Assembly (NCBI RefSeq): GCF_900091725.1
Contig: NZ_FMBW01000057.1
Span: forward strand, 101,328 to 165,327
Length of the DNA stretch: 64,000 nucleotides
Direction of reading: 5' to 3'
Source of the DNA: Streptomyces sp. DvalAA-43
GTDB lineage: Bacteria > Actinomycetota > Actinomycetes > Streptomycetales > Streptomycetaceae
In this document: piece by piece, positions 25,671-37,545 of the stretch
Numbering within the stretch: the stretch's first letter is position 1
How the letters are laid out: each line of letters starts with the position of its first letter
Notes under the pieces: generated by a model
Told to the model about the DNA's origin: nothing
Seen by the model: only the letters and a program-made list of their open reading frames with translations
The model's database searches: none
Position numbers and translations under genes: made by a program

Positions 25671-25709
25671 CACGGGGTGTCCCTGTCCGGCGGACAGGGA
25701 CACCCCGTG
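25671..25709 (-). terminator. terminator after the M15-like peptidase gene
   Basis: A perfect 18-bp stem (25671-25688 with 25692-25709) around a GGC loop, 21 bases past the stop. Confidence 0.92.
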
Positions 25710-25729
25710 CGGGTCGATGCGTACGGAGG

Positions 25730-26254
25730 TCAGCAGCCGCCGCAGTTGTAGTACGTCACGTCCCAGTGGCTGCCCTCGTCGGCGTAGACGTTGCCGGAAC
25801 CCGCCTGGTACTGGGGGGCGCCGTCGCCGCGCAGGCCGATGTAGGCGAAGACGTTGTGGATGTAGTTGGTGAGGCAGGTCGACTTGGCGAAGTCGAGCTT
25901 GTAGCCGTTCCAGTGGGAGTACGTACCGCTGGCGTGCCCGGTCTCGGTGCCGCCGGTGATGTTCAGCGCGCAGCCCGTGGCGCTCTTGAGGGTCTGGGCG
26001 CCCTGGGCGGTGGCCAGGTTGAGCTGGTCGAACGAGGTGCAGGTGGCGACGTTGCGGTCGGAGCAGCCGCCGGAGGACGACCAGGTGACCCCGGAGGAGT
26101 TGAACCGGGCGGCGGCGTCGGCGTGGGTGAGCTTGGTGGCGGCGTGGGCCTGGGTGGCGCCGCCGCCGAGGACACCGATGCCCGGGGCGAAGAGAACACC
26201 CAGGACGAGGGCGAATGCGGTCAGGACGGGACGCAGTCTCATAGAGGACGGCAT
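25730..26254 (-). CDS. secreted M15-like zinc peptidase
   Basis: 174 aa with a signal peptide (MRLRPVLTAFALVLGVLFAP ... cut near THAHA/ATK). The mature part carries SHWNGYKLD and EGSHWDVTYY. These match the His/Asp and Glu-x-x-His-Trp zinc and catalytic motifs of M15-type D,D-/L,D-peptidases that cut peptidoglycan stem peptides. Several paired Cys residues (GGCSD, ATCTS, TGCAL, STCLT, NCGGC) suggest disulfides in an exported enzyme. The ATG at 26254 is chosen because AGGAGG lies 9 bases upstream; a start at 26275 would add seven residues. Followed by a strong terminator, so monocistronic. Confidence 0.75.
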   Translation of the reverse strand: MPSSMRLRPVLTAFALVLGVLFAPGIGVLGGGATQAHAATKLTHADAAARFNSSGVTWSSSGGCSDRNVATCTSFDQLNLATAQGAQTLKSATGCALNITGGTETGHASGTYSHWNGYKLDFAKSTCLTNYIHNVFAYIGLRGDGAPQYQAGSGNVYADEGSHWDVTYYNCGGC

Positions 26255-26373
26255 GGGGGGATTCCTCCTGCTCATGACAAGTGAGGGGCATGGAGATACT
26301 GCCCGAGTTCTACGCGCGTCCGCCAGAGGGTGGCGGCAACGACCGGAGGCAATTGGGCCGCCGGTCGTTGCCC

Positions 26374-26446
26374 GTTCGGCCTTCGTTCGGTCGCGGTTCG
26401 ACCTTCGATCGACCTTCGATCGGTCGCGGTTCGGTCTTCGATCGAG
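26374..26446. repeat. short repeats of TTCGATCG and TCGCGGTTCG upstream of yceI
   Basis: TCGCGGTTCG occurs near 26391 and 26424, and TTCGATCG near 26404, 26415 and 26437, with CGATCG palindromes. It lies between the divergent M15-like and YceI genes. Nearer the YceI start, GTTGAACATTGAAC and CTAGATCGCGCTAG suggest regulator sites. Confidence 0.5.
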
Positions 26447-26637
26447 CCTGGATCAGCTCTCGCCCGGTCTTCGACCGGCCGCCACTCGTGGCATCCCCGG
26501 CCTTTGGGCACGACATCCCCACACCTTGATGTTGAACATTGAACTAGATCGCGCTAGAGTCAATCTCGTTGAAGGTTAAACAAAAGCTTCGACCGCCGCT
26601 CGACCCCGTGCTCGATCACGTCCCCCGAGGAGGAGCC

Positions 26638-27273
26638 ATGGCTCTGTTCAACCGCAAGAACAACAACGCCCCGTCCGCCACCGCCACCGCCACCGCCGTC
26701 GCCCCCGCCGTGGACCCGGCCCTCGCCGCCCTGACCGGCGACTACGCGATCGACCCGGCCCACAGCAGCATCGGCTTCACCGTGCGGCACGCCATGGTCA
26801 CCAATGTGCGCGGCACCTTCGGCGAGCACGAGGGCAGCCTGAAGCTGGACGGCTCCGACCCGGCGAACTCCACCGCGTCGATCGACGTCAGGATCGGCAG
26901 CGTCGACACCGGCATCGCCGACCGCGACAACCACCTGGTCAGCGGCGACTTCTTCGACGCCGAGCAGTTCCCGCTCATGACGTTCCGCTCCACCCGCGCC
27001 GAGCAGCTCGGCGGCGACACGTACCGCGTCACGGGCGACCTGACCATCAAGGACGTCACGCGGCCGCTCTCCATCGACCTGGAGTTCAACGGCTCCGCCA
27101 CCGATGTCTACGGCAACGAGCGGGTCGGCTTCGAGGGCAGCGCGGACATCCTGCGCTCCGACTGGGGCCTGACCTGGAACGCGGCGCTGGAGACCGGCGG
27201 TGTGATGGTCAGCGACAAGGTCAAGCTGAACTTCGACATCTCCGCGATCAAGTCCGCCGTGGCGCAGGGCTGA
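26638..27273 (+). CDS. YceI-family lipid-binding protein
   Basis: 211 aa. A YceI domain (about 40-208) opens with GDYAIDPAHSSIGFTVRHAM and contains IDVRIGSVDTGIADRDNHL. YceI proteins are lipocalin-like barrels that bind polyprenyl-type lipids. No signal peptide is seen; the N-terminus is basic and then Ala/Thr-rich (FNRKNNN), so it is probably cytoplasmic, as in other actinomycetes. ATG with GGAGGAG just upstream. Stands alone and ends at a shared terminator with the convergent phosphatase gene. Confidence 0.9.
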   Translation: MALFNRKNNNAPSATATATAVAPAVDPALAALTGDYAIDPAHSSIGFTVRHAMVTNVRGTFGEHEGSLKLDGSDPANSTASIDVRIGSVDTGIADRDNHLVSGDFFDAEQFPLMTFRSTRAEQLGGDTYRVTGDLTIKDVTRPLSIDLEFNGSATDVYGNERVGFEGSADILRSDWGLTWNAALETGGVMVSDKVKLNFDISAIKSAVAQG

Positions 27274-27300
27274 CGCCCGCCGTACTCCCTGTCCCGCGCG

Positions 27301-27340
27301 CGCCCGCCTGCCCCTCCCCCGCCGGGGAGGGAGGCGGGCG
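27301..27340. terminator. bidirectional terminator between yceI and the SpoIIE-type gene
   Basis: CGCCCGCCT ... GGCGGGCG outer arms with inner CCCCTCCCC/GGGGAGGG. A long GC hairpin between convergent genes. Confidence 0.85.
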
Positions 27341-27390
27341 CTCGGCGTTGCCCCGGTCGAGGGGCCGTGTCACGCCGTCGGGCACGTCGC

Positions 27391-30207
27391 TCAGGAAGCG
27401 TTCTCCTCGGGCTCGCCTGCCGACGCGGCGTCCTCCTCGTGTTCGGCGACCGTCTGCTCCGACCAGATGACCTTGCCCGTCTCCGTGTACCGGGTGCCCC
27501 AGCGTTCGGCGAACTGGGCGACGAGGAACAGGCCCCGGCCGCCCTCGTCCGTCGTCGCCGCGTAGCGCAGATGCGGTGAGGTGCTGCTGCTGTCGGACAC
27601 CTCGCAGATCAGGTTGCGGTCGTACAGCAGGCGGACCTCGATGGGGGCCGTGCCGTAGCGCACCGCGTTGGTGACCAGCTCGCTCAGGATCAGTTCGGTG
27701 GCGAACGCCTCCTCCTCCAGGCCCCGGTCGGTGAGCCATTCGGCGACGTTCTTGCGGACTCCGGCGACGGCCGCCGGGTCGGTGGCCACCGCCCACTGCG
27801 CGACCTGGTCGGGAGCGAGGGTGCGGGTGCGGGCCACCAGCAGGGCGACGTCGTCCATCGGCTGGTCGTGCAGCATCGCGTCGAGCACGTCGTCGCAGGT
27901 CTCCTCCGGTGTCCGGTCACGGCCGGCGAGGGCGTCGCGCAGCAGGTCGAGACCGGTGTCGATGTCCCGGTCCCGCCGCTCGACCAGGCCGTCCGTGTAG
28001 AGGACCAGGCGACTCCCCTCGGGTACGTGGAACTCGGCCGCCTCGAAGGGCATGCCGCCGATGCCGAGGGGAAGTCCGGTGGGGACCTCGGGGAACTCGA
28101 CGGTGCCGTCGGGCAGGACCAGCACGGGCCCCGGGTGGCCGGCCCGCGCCACCGTGCAGTTGCCGGAGACCGCGTCGTAGATCGCGTACAGACAGGTGGC
28201 TCCGGCGATCTCGACATTGCCGTTCCCGGCCTCGTCCCGGTCGATCCGGGCGACCAGTTCGTCGAGATGCCCGAGGAGTTCGTCGGGCGTGGGGTCCAGC
28301 GAGGAGAAGTTGTGGACGCTGGTGCGCAGCCGCCCCATGGTGGCCGCGGCGTGCAGTCCGTGCCCGACCACGTCGCCGACGACCAGCGCCACCCGGGCGC
28401 CGGACAGCGGGATCACATCGAACCAGTCGCCCCCGACCCCCTCGTGCGCCGGCAGATAGCGGTGGGCGACGTCGAGGGCGTTCTGCTCGGGCAGGCTGCG
28501 CGGCAGCAGACTGCGTTGCAGCGTCACGGCCATGGAGTGCTCCCGGGTGTAGCGGCGGGCGTTGTCCACGCCCACCGCGCCCCGCGCCACGAGTTCCTCC
28601 GCGAAGGACACGTCGTCGTCGTCGAACGGTTCCGAATCGCCCGAGCGCCAGAAGTTGGCCATGCCCAGGATGACGCCGCGTGCGTGCAGCGGCACCGACA
28701 CGATCGAGTGGAACCCCTGCTCCTTGATCCGCTCGGCCACGCCATGATCCCAGTTCCGCCAGCCCAGCCTCGTGAAATCGGCCTTCAGGTCGGCGTCGTC
28801 GCTGTGCACCCGCATCGCGCGGGTCCTCCCGGGGACGAAGCCCACCACATGGCCGACCGGGTAGAGCGGGTGGTCCGAGCGGACCGCCGCGATGGCGGTG
28901 CGGCGCATCTCCAGTGTGGCGCCGTCCGGCGTGGCCGGTTCGTCCCCGCGCAGTACGGGGTCGGCGAGGTCCACCGTCGCGGCGTCGGCGAACCCGGGGA
29001 TCGCCACGTCCGCCAGCTCCTGGGCCGTGCGGGTCACATCGAGCGTGGTGCCGATCCGGGCACCGGCCTCGTACAGGAGCAGCAGCCGTTCGGTCGCGAA
29101 TTCCGCCTGCCCGGTGACCGCGCGGAGTTCGGTGGTGTCCCGCAGGGTCACCACGGTGCCGGGCGGGCCGCCGTGCGTGTCGGTCGGGCGGAGGTTGACG
29201 GCCAGCAGCCGGTTGCCGGCCCGCAGCACCCCGTCCGTGACGGTCCGGCCGGAGACGAGCAGCTCCGCGGTGTCCGGGTCCAGGCCCAGCTCCGCCACCG
29301 GCCGGCCCTCGGCGTCCGGGGGCAGGTCGAGGAGCCGGCGGGCCTCGTCGTTGGCCAGGGTCATCCGCCGGTCGGCCTCGACGATGAGGACGCCCTCGCG
29401 GACCGCGTGCAGCACCGCGTCGTGGTGTTCGTACATCCGGGTCATCTCGGCGGTCCCGAGGCCATGGGTCTGGCGGCGCAGCCGTCTGCTCAGGAGCGTG
29501 GCGCCGGCCGTGGTGATCGCGAGGGCGGCCAGCGCGGCGCCCGCGGCGAGCGGGATGGAGCGGTCCGCCACCGCGTTCACCGACTCGACGGTGATCCCTA
29601 CCGAGACCAGTCCGGCGATCGAGCCGTCCGCCCGGGGCACGGGCACGACCGAATTGACCGAGGACCCGCCGCCTCCGGTGAACGTCCAGGTGTACGCGTG
29701 TCCGGCCAGTGCCTCCTTGTACGGGCCGGTGAGGTGCCCGCCGATCAGCGCGGGGTTGGGGTGGGTGTAGCGGATGCCCTCCTGGCCGGCCACGACGACG
29801 TACTCGACCTGCGCCCGTTTGCGGACCTCCTCGGCGCGCGGCTGGAGGATCGCGGTGGGGTTCTTGCTGTCCAGCGCGGCAGCGGTCCCGGGCGCGTAGG
29901 CGAAGGTCTCGGCGACGCTCAGGGTGTGGGCGCGGGCCTCGGCCATGCTGTCGCGGCGGCCCTGCACCACCATCGCGACCGCCCCCGCCAGGACGAGCAG
30001 CAGCACGAGACCGAGGACGAAGACGAAGACCTGACCCGCCACGGTGTGCACACTGAACAGGGCGCGCAGTGAGCGGTCCGGGGGCCGGCCGGTCGTGTCC
30101 CGCTCGGACGGCGCGGGGGCCGCCTGCCCCGGGCGTCCTCCATCGTGCCGATGTGATCGCCGGACGGAGCGTCGCAGCCGCGCCCGGAATCGGCCGATAC
30201 CAGACAT
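27391..30207 (-). CDS. membrane sensor SpoIIE-family (PP2C) phosphatase with HATPase domain
   Basis: 938 aa. Domains in order: a basic cytoplasmic tail; TM1 (about 59-82); an extracytoplasmic CACHE-like sensor; TM2 (about 225-245); PAS (about 260-370); GAF (about 380-560); SpoIIE/PP2C (about 570-790, with GVGGDWFDVIPL, VGDVVGHGLHAA and LVLYTDGLVERRD); and a C-terminal anti-sigma-like HATPase (about 800-920, with ILSELVTNAVRYG and EGGRGLFLVAQ). It should dephosphorylate anti-anti-sigma factors and may also bind sigma partners, linking an extracellular cue to partner switching. The ATG at 30207 precedes the basic tail; its Shine-Dalgarno is weak (CTGAAG). The partner genes are not nearby. Confidence 0.9.
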   Translation of the reverse strand: MSGIGRFRARLRRSVRRSHRHDGGRPGQAAPAPSERDTTGRPPDRSLRALFSVHTVAGQVFVFVLGLVLLLVLAGAVAMVVQGRRDSMAEARAHTLSVAETFAYAPGTAAALDSKNPTAILQPRAEEVRKRAQVEYVVVAGQEGIRYTHPNPALIGGHLTGPYKEALAGHAYTWTFTGGGGSSVNSVVPVPRADGSIAGLVSVGITVESVNAVADRSIPLAAGAALAALAITTAGATLLSRRLRRQTHGLGTAEMTRMYEHHDAVLHAVREGVLIVEADRRMTLANDEARRLLDLPPDAEGRPVAELGLDPDTAELLVSGRTVTDGVLRAGNRLLAVNLRPTDTHGGPPGTVVTLRDTTELRAVTGQAEFATERLLLLYEAGARIGTTLDVTRTAQELADVAIPGFADAATVDLADPVLRGDEPATPDGATLEMRRTAIAAVRSDHPLYPVGHVVGFVPGRTRAMRVHSDDADLKADFTRLGWRNWDHGVAERIKEQGFHSIVSVPLHARGVILGMANFWRSGDSEPFDDDDVSFAEELVARGAVGVDNARRYTREHSMAVTLQRSLLPRSLPEQNALDVAHRYLPAHEGVGGDWFDVIPLSGARVALVVGDVVGHGLHAAATMGRLRTSVHNFSSLDPTPDELLGHLDELVARIDRDEAGNGNVEIAGATCLYAIYDAVSGNCTVARAGHPGPVLVLPDGTVEFPEVPTGLPLGIGGMPFEAAEFHVPEGSRLVLYTDGLVERRDRDIDTGLDLLRDALAGRDRTPEETCDDVLDAMLHDQPMDDVALLVARTRTLAPDQVAQWAVATDPAAVAGVRKNVAEWLTDRGLEEEAFATELILSELVTNAVRYGTAPIEVRLLYDRNLICEVSDSSSTSPHLRYAATTDEGGRGLFLVAQFAERWGTRYTETGKVIWSEQTVAEHEEDAASAGEPEENAS

Positions 30208-30286
30208 AACTTCAGGTCTAGCATGAATCGCACCTGCCCGAGAGTTCGCTGATCCGCACCTGCCCGGGACGTCGCTGATCAGCGGC

Positions 30287-31681
30287 TCAGAACCCGCCGC
30301 CGTCGAATCCGCCGCCGCCCCCGAGGCCGTCTCCGCCTCCGAAGCCTCCGCCGTCGAAGCCCGACGAGTCGAAGTCGGACCCGGAGAAGTCGCCGCCGCT
30401 CCAGTCCCCGCCGGAGCCGAAGTCGCCGCCGCCGTACTCCGCCGCGTAGGCGGGGCTCGACAGCATGGAGCCGAGCATCGTGCCGACGAGCAGACCGGGG
30501 AGCAGGCCGCCGCCGAAGTAGCCGCCCGCCCACGGACCGTAGGCCGGGCCCGCCTCCCAGTACGGGCGGCGGCCGTCACCGGTGTCGACGGTGCGGCTCA
30601 GCGGCTCGTCGCCGGTGCGGAGCCGGAGCTCGTCCGAGGCGCAGACCGGGACCTCGCGCGCCGCTCCGCCGGACGGCGACCACCGGATGTCGGCGACCGA
30701 GGGACCGTGGCGCGGGTCGAAGAAGCACGGCGGACGTCGCTCCGGCAGCTGGCCACCGGAGCGGCGGGCCTCAAGGACGGCGAGGGAGAAGCGGCCGTCC
30801 TCCAGGGCCTGGGTGACCCCGCGCACGTCGGAGGGGCGCCGGGCCCGGTCCATCAGGTTCTTCGCGCCCTCGTAGGAGTCGAGGGCCCGCTCGTAGTCCG
30901 CGCGCATGGCGTCGTCGGCGCCCGGTTCGGCCGGGTGGAAGTCGAGCCGGTCCAGGGTCTCGCCGTACGCGGTGATGTCCTCGTCCACGACGACCCGGAG
31001 CTTGTCGAGCGCGGCCCGCTCCTCGGCCTCCTTGCGCCTGCGGTTGCGGCGGACCAGCGCGTAGGCCGTGCCACCGCCCAGCGCCAGCACCGCGCCGGCC
31101 GTGATCAGCCCCGTGGTGGAGGACGGCCCGCGGCCGGACGAGCCGCCCCAGGAGGCGGGGGCGCTGCCCCGGGCCTGCTCGACGGCCCGGTCGACGAAGG
31201 CGTTCAGCTGCGTGGCGGCGTCGGTGTCCGCGCCGGGCGTCTTCACCGCGGCGGTGAGGTTGTGGACCGCCCGGGTGGACATCACCTGGGGGTCGGCGCC
31301 CGCGTCGAACCCGTCGCCGAGGCGGACCGCGTAGACGCCGGTGATGCCGGTGTCGGTGCGCAGGGTGCTCAGCAGGGTCTTCGCGGGGAACGCGGAGCTC
31401 TGCGGCAGCACCGCCACGAACACGGGCTTGTCGGCGTCCTTGATCTTCTTCGCCAGGGCGGCGGCCTGGCCCGGCGAGAGCTGCCCGGAGGCCGCCGGAT
31501 CGACATACACCGGGCCCTTGCGCAGGGCCCGCGCGACATCGTCGACGGTGGACGCGGCGACGGCGGACGCGGACGTCCCCGTCGCCGCGGGCTCGCCCGC
31601 AGCCGTGGCCGTGCCGAGAACGGCCGCCGCCGGCATCAGCAGCAGGCCGGCCAGCATCGTCGGGAACAGCCTGTTCCGCAT
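30287..31681 (-). CDS. exported or membrane protein with TPM-like region and Gly-rich tail
   Basis: 464 aa. A signal peptide (RNRLFPTMLAGLLLMPAAAV) leads to a TPM_phosphatase-like extracytoplasmic region (VDDVARALRKGPVYVD, FVAVLPQSSAFPAKTLL). A transmembrane helix lies near 195-213 (LITAGAVLALGGGTAYALV), then a helical cytoplasmic region. The last 60 residues are a Gly/Asp/Phe-rich tail (GGGDFGSGG, DGGGFGGGD). This layout is common in Streptomyces and resembles YgcG-type proteins; the function is unknown. It is followed 80 bases later by the phosphatase gene on the same strand, so co-transcription is possible. Confidence 0.75.
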   Translation of the reverse strand: MRNRLFPTMLAGLLLMPAAAVLGTATAAGEPAATGTSASAVAASTVDDVARALRKGPVYVDPAASGQLSPGQAAALAKKIKDADKPVFVAVLPQSSAFPAKTLLSTLRTDTGITGVYAVRLGDGFDAGADPQVMSTRAVHNLTAAVKTPGADTDAATQLNAFVDRAVEQARGSAPASWGGSSGRGPSSTTGLITAGAVLALGGGTAYALVRRNRRRKEAEERAALDKLRVVVDEDITAYGETLDRLDFHPAEPGADDAMRADYERALDSYEGAKNLMDRARRPSDVRGVTQALEDGRFSLAVLEARRSGGQLPERRPPCFFDPRHGPSVADIRWSPSGGAAREVPVCASDELRLRTGDEPLSRTVDTGDGRRPYWEAGPAYGPWAGGYFGGGLLPGLLVGTMLGSMLSSPAYAAEYGGGDFGSGGDWSGGDFSGSDFDSSGFDGGGFGGGDGLGGGGGFDGGGF

Positions 31682-31736
31682 AGTTCGACGCTAACCCGGA
31701 TGGGTGGCGCGTGCGACAGCCGTCGTACGCGCCGGC

Positions 31737-33167
<1,431 letters not shown>

Positions 33168-33274
33168 GGGTCTCCTGTGGTGTGCGTGGGGTCACTGCGG
33201 GCGGATGCCGTGGGGCGGTGTGGCCAAGGCACGTGGGGCGGTACGTACGGTCGTCGCGGGCCCGGCGGGTGTCG

Positions 33275-34290
<1,016 letters not shown>

Positions 34291-34294
<4 letters not shown>

Positions 34295-35355
34295 GGGCGG
34301 GGCTCCTTGTCGTGCGTACCGGGTGCCAGGGGTGGGCGTGCCAGGGATGCACGCGGCTCGGACGCGGTCGGCCCGGATGCCCGTGGCTCCGACGCGTGCA
34401 CCACGGGTGTGAAGCCGACCCTCATCCGGACCTTCCCGGACGCGCCGGTCTCCGTGCGCAGGCGCGGGTTGACGAACTCGTCGATGCCGAAGTTGATCAG
34501 GGCGAGCGACATGCCGAGCAGGGCGATGCAGAGCCCGGCCGGGACGAACCACCACCATGCGCCCTGGGCCAGCGCCTGGTTGGACTGCGCCCAGAACAGG
34601 ACGGTCCCCCAGTTCCAGTCGGAGATGTCGGCCACGCCGATGAAGGCGAGGGTGATCTCGGAGAGGATCGCGAAGATGACGGTGGAGACGAAGCCGGAGG
34701 CGATCACGGCCGTCAGATTCGGCAGGACCTCGAAGAAGATGATCCGCCAGGTCGACTCCCCGGTGGCGCGGGCCGCCTCGACGTAGTCCCGGCGGCGCAG
34801 CGAGAGCGTCTGGGCTCGCAGCACCCGCGCTCCCCACGCCCAGGAGGTGAGGGCGATGACGGCGGCGATGAGCAGGTCGCCGGTGTCGGAGACGAAGCTG
34901 GCGATGATGATGATCAGCGGCAGCCCCGGGATGACCAGGAAGACATTCGAGAGCAGCGAGAGCAGCTCGTCGGCGGTGCCGCCGAGGAAGCCGGCGCTGA
35001 CCCCGATCAGTACGGAGAGGAGCGTCGCGAGTATCCCGGCGACGAAGCCGACGACCAGGACGCCCCGGGTGCCGACCAGGATCTGCGAGAGCACGTCCTG
35101 ACCGGTCTGCGTGGTGCCGAACCAGTGGGCACCGGACGGCGGTTGGAGCAGCTGGTCGCCCATGGTGTCGGGGTCGTACGGGGCGATCCAGGGTCCGACG
35201 ACCGCGATCACGACGAAGAAGGCGAGGATCCCGAGGCCGACGACGGTCTTGCGGCCGCGCAGGAAGCGCAGCCTGCGCCGGCCGGAGGCCGGGGTCCCGT
35301 CCGGACCGGTCCCGGCCGGGTCGGCCACGGCGGCCTCGGCAATGGTGGCGGCCAT
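34291..35355 (-). CDS. Opp/Dpp-type ABC permease (OppC-like)
   Basis: 354 aa with about six transmembrane helices. It has the OppC N-terminal extension, the DP-rich periplasmic part (APYDPDTMGDQLLQPPSGAH) and the EAA loop YVEAARATGESTWRIIF that contacts the ATPase. The cytoplasmic C-terminus is unusually extended, with a small internal repeat ASEPRASGPTASEPRAS. It lies 3 bases after the partner permease and overlaps the next ATPase by 4. Confidence 0.93.
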
Positions 35356-35358
35356 GTC

Positions 35359-36339
35359 CTAGGCCTCCCTTCGGGTACGGGGGTCGAGGGCCATGTAGAG
35401 GATGTCGGCGAGCAGGTTCGCCGCGAGGACGGAGAGCGTGATGATCAGGAAGACGCCCTGCATCAGGGGGTAGTCCTTGGCGCCCACGGCCTGGAAGAGC
35501 TGGTAGCCGATGCCGGGGTAGGAGAAGACCATCTCCACCAGCAGGGTGCCGCCCACGATGAAGCCCAGTGAGAGGGCGAAGCCGGAGATGTTGGGGAGGA
35601 TCGCGTTGCGGGCGGCGTACCCGAACATCACCCGGCGCTCGGAGAGCCCCTTGGCCTGGGCGACCATGACGTAGTCCTCGGAGGAGACCGTCACCATCAT
35701 GTTCCGCATGCCGAGGATCCAGCCGGCCACGGCGCTGAGCACGATGGTGAGGCCGGGCAGCGCCCCGTGGTAGAGCGCGCTGGAGATGAACGGCCAGTCG
35801 AAGGCGGGCACGAGTGAGCCGTCGTAGCCTCCGGCGGCCGGGAAGACCGGCCACTTCACGGCGAACAGCGCGATGGCGATGAGCCCCAGCCAGAAGTACG
35901 GGATGGCCGAGATGAAGGTGGTGACGGGCAGCAGGCCGTCCATCCAGGAGCCGCGCCGCCAGCCGGTGAGGACACCGATGCCGGTGCCGAGCAGGAAGCT
36001 GATCAGTGTGGTGATGCCGACGAGCGCCAGTGTCCACGGCAGCGACTGGGCGATCACCTCGCCGACCGGCGTCGGGAAGAAGGTGAAGGAGAGCCCGAGG
36101 TCGCCGTCGAGCAGATGCGCCCAGTAGTCGGTGTACTGCTGCCAGAGCGAGCGGTGTTGGTCGAGGCCGAAGAGCGCCTTGAGGGAGTCGATGGCGCCGG
36201 TGTCGAGCTGGCCCTGGAAGCGGGAGAGCAGCGCCTGGACCGGGTCGCCGGGCATCATGCGCGGGATCAGGAAGTTGATGGTGATCGCGGCCCAGGCGGT
36301 GACCAGGTAGAAGGCGAGCCGTTGCAGCAGGTATTTCAC
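35359..36339 (-). CDS. Opp/Dpp-type ABC permease (OppB-like)
   Basis: 326 aa with about six helices, beginning KYLLQRLAFYLVTAWAAITI. The OppB hallmark FLIPRMMPGDPVQALL follows the first helix, and the EAA loop is YVMVAQAKGLSERRVMF. The GTG at 36339 is chosen because AAGGAG lies 7-8 bases upstream and it overlaps the preceding ATPase stop (GTGA); an upstream reading adds non-family sequence. Confidence 0.93.
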   Translation of the reverse strand: MKYLLQRLAFYLVTAWAAITINFLIPRMMPGDPVQALLSRFQGQLDTGAIDSLKALFGLDQHRSLWQQYTDYWAHLLDGDLGLSFTFFPTPVGEVIAQSLPWTLALVGITTLISFLLGTGIGVLTGWRRGSWMDGLLPVTTFISAIPYFWLGLIAIALFAVKWPVFPAAGGYDGSLVPAFDWPFISSALYHGALPGLTIVLSAVAGWILGMRNMMVTVSSEDYVMVAQAKGLSERRVMFGYAARNAILPNISGFALSLGFIVGGTLLVEMVFSYPGIGYQLFQAVGAKDYPLMQGVFLIITLSVLAANLLADILYMALDPRTRREA

Positions 36340-37514
36340 GCCGCGCTCTCCTTCCGGGGCCCGTGACCGGTCGAGCCGTGGCTGGTCGACCCGTGACCGG
36401 CTTCCATACCGTCCGCGTACAGCCAGCAGGCCGCCCACTGGCCGCCTTCGAGGTCGAAGCGGGGCGGGAGTTCGGTGCGGCAGCGCTCCATGGCCTTCGG
36501 GCAGCGGGGGTGGAAGCGGCAGCCCGGGGGCGGGTCGATCAGCGAGGGCGGTTCGCCGCTGCCGGTGTCCTCCTGCTCCGCCTCGGCGGCGACCCGGTCC
36601 GGGTCGGGCGCCGAGGCGATGAGGAGCTGGGTGTAGGGGTGGGCGGGGCGCTGGGTGACGGTCTCGCTGTCACCGCCCTCGACGATCCGGCCCGCGTACA
36701 TCACCAGCGTGGTGTCCGCGAAGTAGCGGGCCGAGGCGATGTCGTGGGTGATGTAGAGGATCGCGAGCCGCAGCCGGTCCTTGAGGTCCTTGAGCAGGTT
36801 GAGCACGCCCAGCCGGATCGAGACGTCCAGCATCGAGACGGGCTCGTCGGCGAGGAGGACCTGGGGGTCGGCGCCGAGCGCGCGGGCGATGGCCACGCGC
36901 TGGCGCTGTCCCCCCGACAGCTCGTGCGGGAACCTGTCCAGGTACTGATGAGGAGGGGTCAGCTGGACGCGGTTCAGCAGCGCGGTCAGGTTCTCCTCCA
37001 GCTCCGCCTCCCCGCTGCCCGCCCGGCCGTGGATCCGCAGGGCCCGGGTGAGGTGGTAGCGCACGGTGTGCACCGGGTTCAGCGAGGCGAACGGGTCCTG
37101 GAAGATCAGCTGGACCCGGCGTACATAGGCGCGGAAGGACCGGCCCCGCCCGGCCTTCACGGCCGCGCCGTCCAGCCGGATCTCGCCCCCGGTCAGCGGA
37201 TGGAGCCGGGCGAGCAGTCTGGCCACGGTGGACTTCCCGGAGCCCGACTCCCCCACCAGCGCGGTGACCGTGCCGCGCCGCAGTTCCAGCGAGACGTCGT
37301 CGACGGCGTGGACGGTACGGCGTCGGCCCGCGACGAGGTCGCGTCCGGTGCGGCGCACGGGGAAGTGCTTGGTGACGGAGCGCGCTTCGAGCACGACGTG
37401 GTTCTGTTCGTTCTGTTCGTTCTGTTCGTTCCGTTGGTTCTGTTCGTTCCGTTGGTTCTGTTCGTTCCGTTGGTTCTGTTCGTTCCGTTGGTTCTGTGCG
37501 GGCTGTTTCGACAT
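36336..37514 (-). CDS. Opp/Dpp-type ABC transporter ATPase (second) with repetitive N-terminus
   Basis: 392 aa. After about 38 residues of repeated NQRNEQ/NEQ comes a normal OppF-like ATPase: Walker A GESGSGKST, signature HELSGGQRQRV, Walker B VLLADEPVSMLD, H-loop ITHDIA and the C-terminal CRFHPRCPKAMERC. The C-terminus also has a short HGSTSHGSTGHG repeat. The N-terminal repeat is not part of the family and is encoded by tandem 18- and 9-base units. It follows the binding-protein gene by 31 bases and overlaps the permease. Confidence 0.93.
   Translation of the reverse strand: MSKQPAQNQRNEQNQRNEQNQRNEQNQRNEQNEQNEQNHVVLEARSVTKHFPVRRTGRDLVAGRRRTVHAVDDVSLELRRGTVTALVGESGSGKSTVARLLARLHPLTGGEIRLDGAAVKAGRGRSFRAYVRRVQLIFQDPFASLNPVHTVRYHLTRALRIHGRAGSGEAELEENLTALLNRVQLTPPHQYLDRFPHELSGGQRQRVAIARALGADPQVLLADEPVSMLDVSIRLGVLNLLKDLKDRLRLAILYITHDIASARYFADTTLVMYAGRIVEGGDSETVTQRPAHPYTQLLIASAPDPDRVAAEAEQEDTGSGEPPSLIDPPPGCRFHPRCPKAMERCRTELPPRFDLEGGQWAACWLYADGMEAGHGSTSHGSTGHGPRKESAA
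37401..37497. repeat. tandem repeat coding NQRNEQ at the start of the second ATPase
   Basis: On the plus strand, three GTTCTGTTC-type 9-base units are followed by four 18-base units of the form GTTCTGTTCGTTCCGTTG. All units are multiples of three, so gain or loss keeps the frame and only changes the length of the N-terminal tail. Confidence 0.9.
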
Positions 37515-37545
37515 GGCCGGTCCCTGTGTCCCGTATCCCCTGGCT

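Noticed and set aside
37401..37497. CRISPR array
   Set aside because: Units of 9 and 18 bases are contiguous, in frame and without spacers, so they are a coding repeat.
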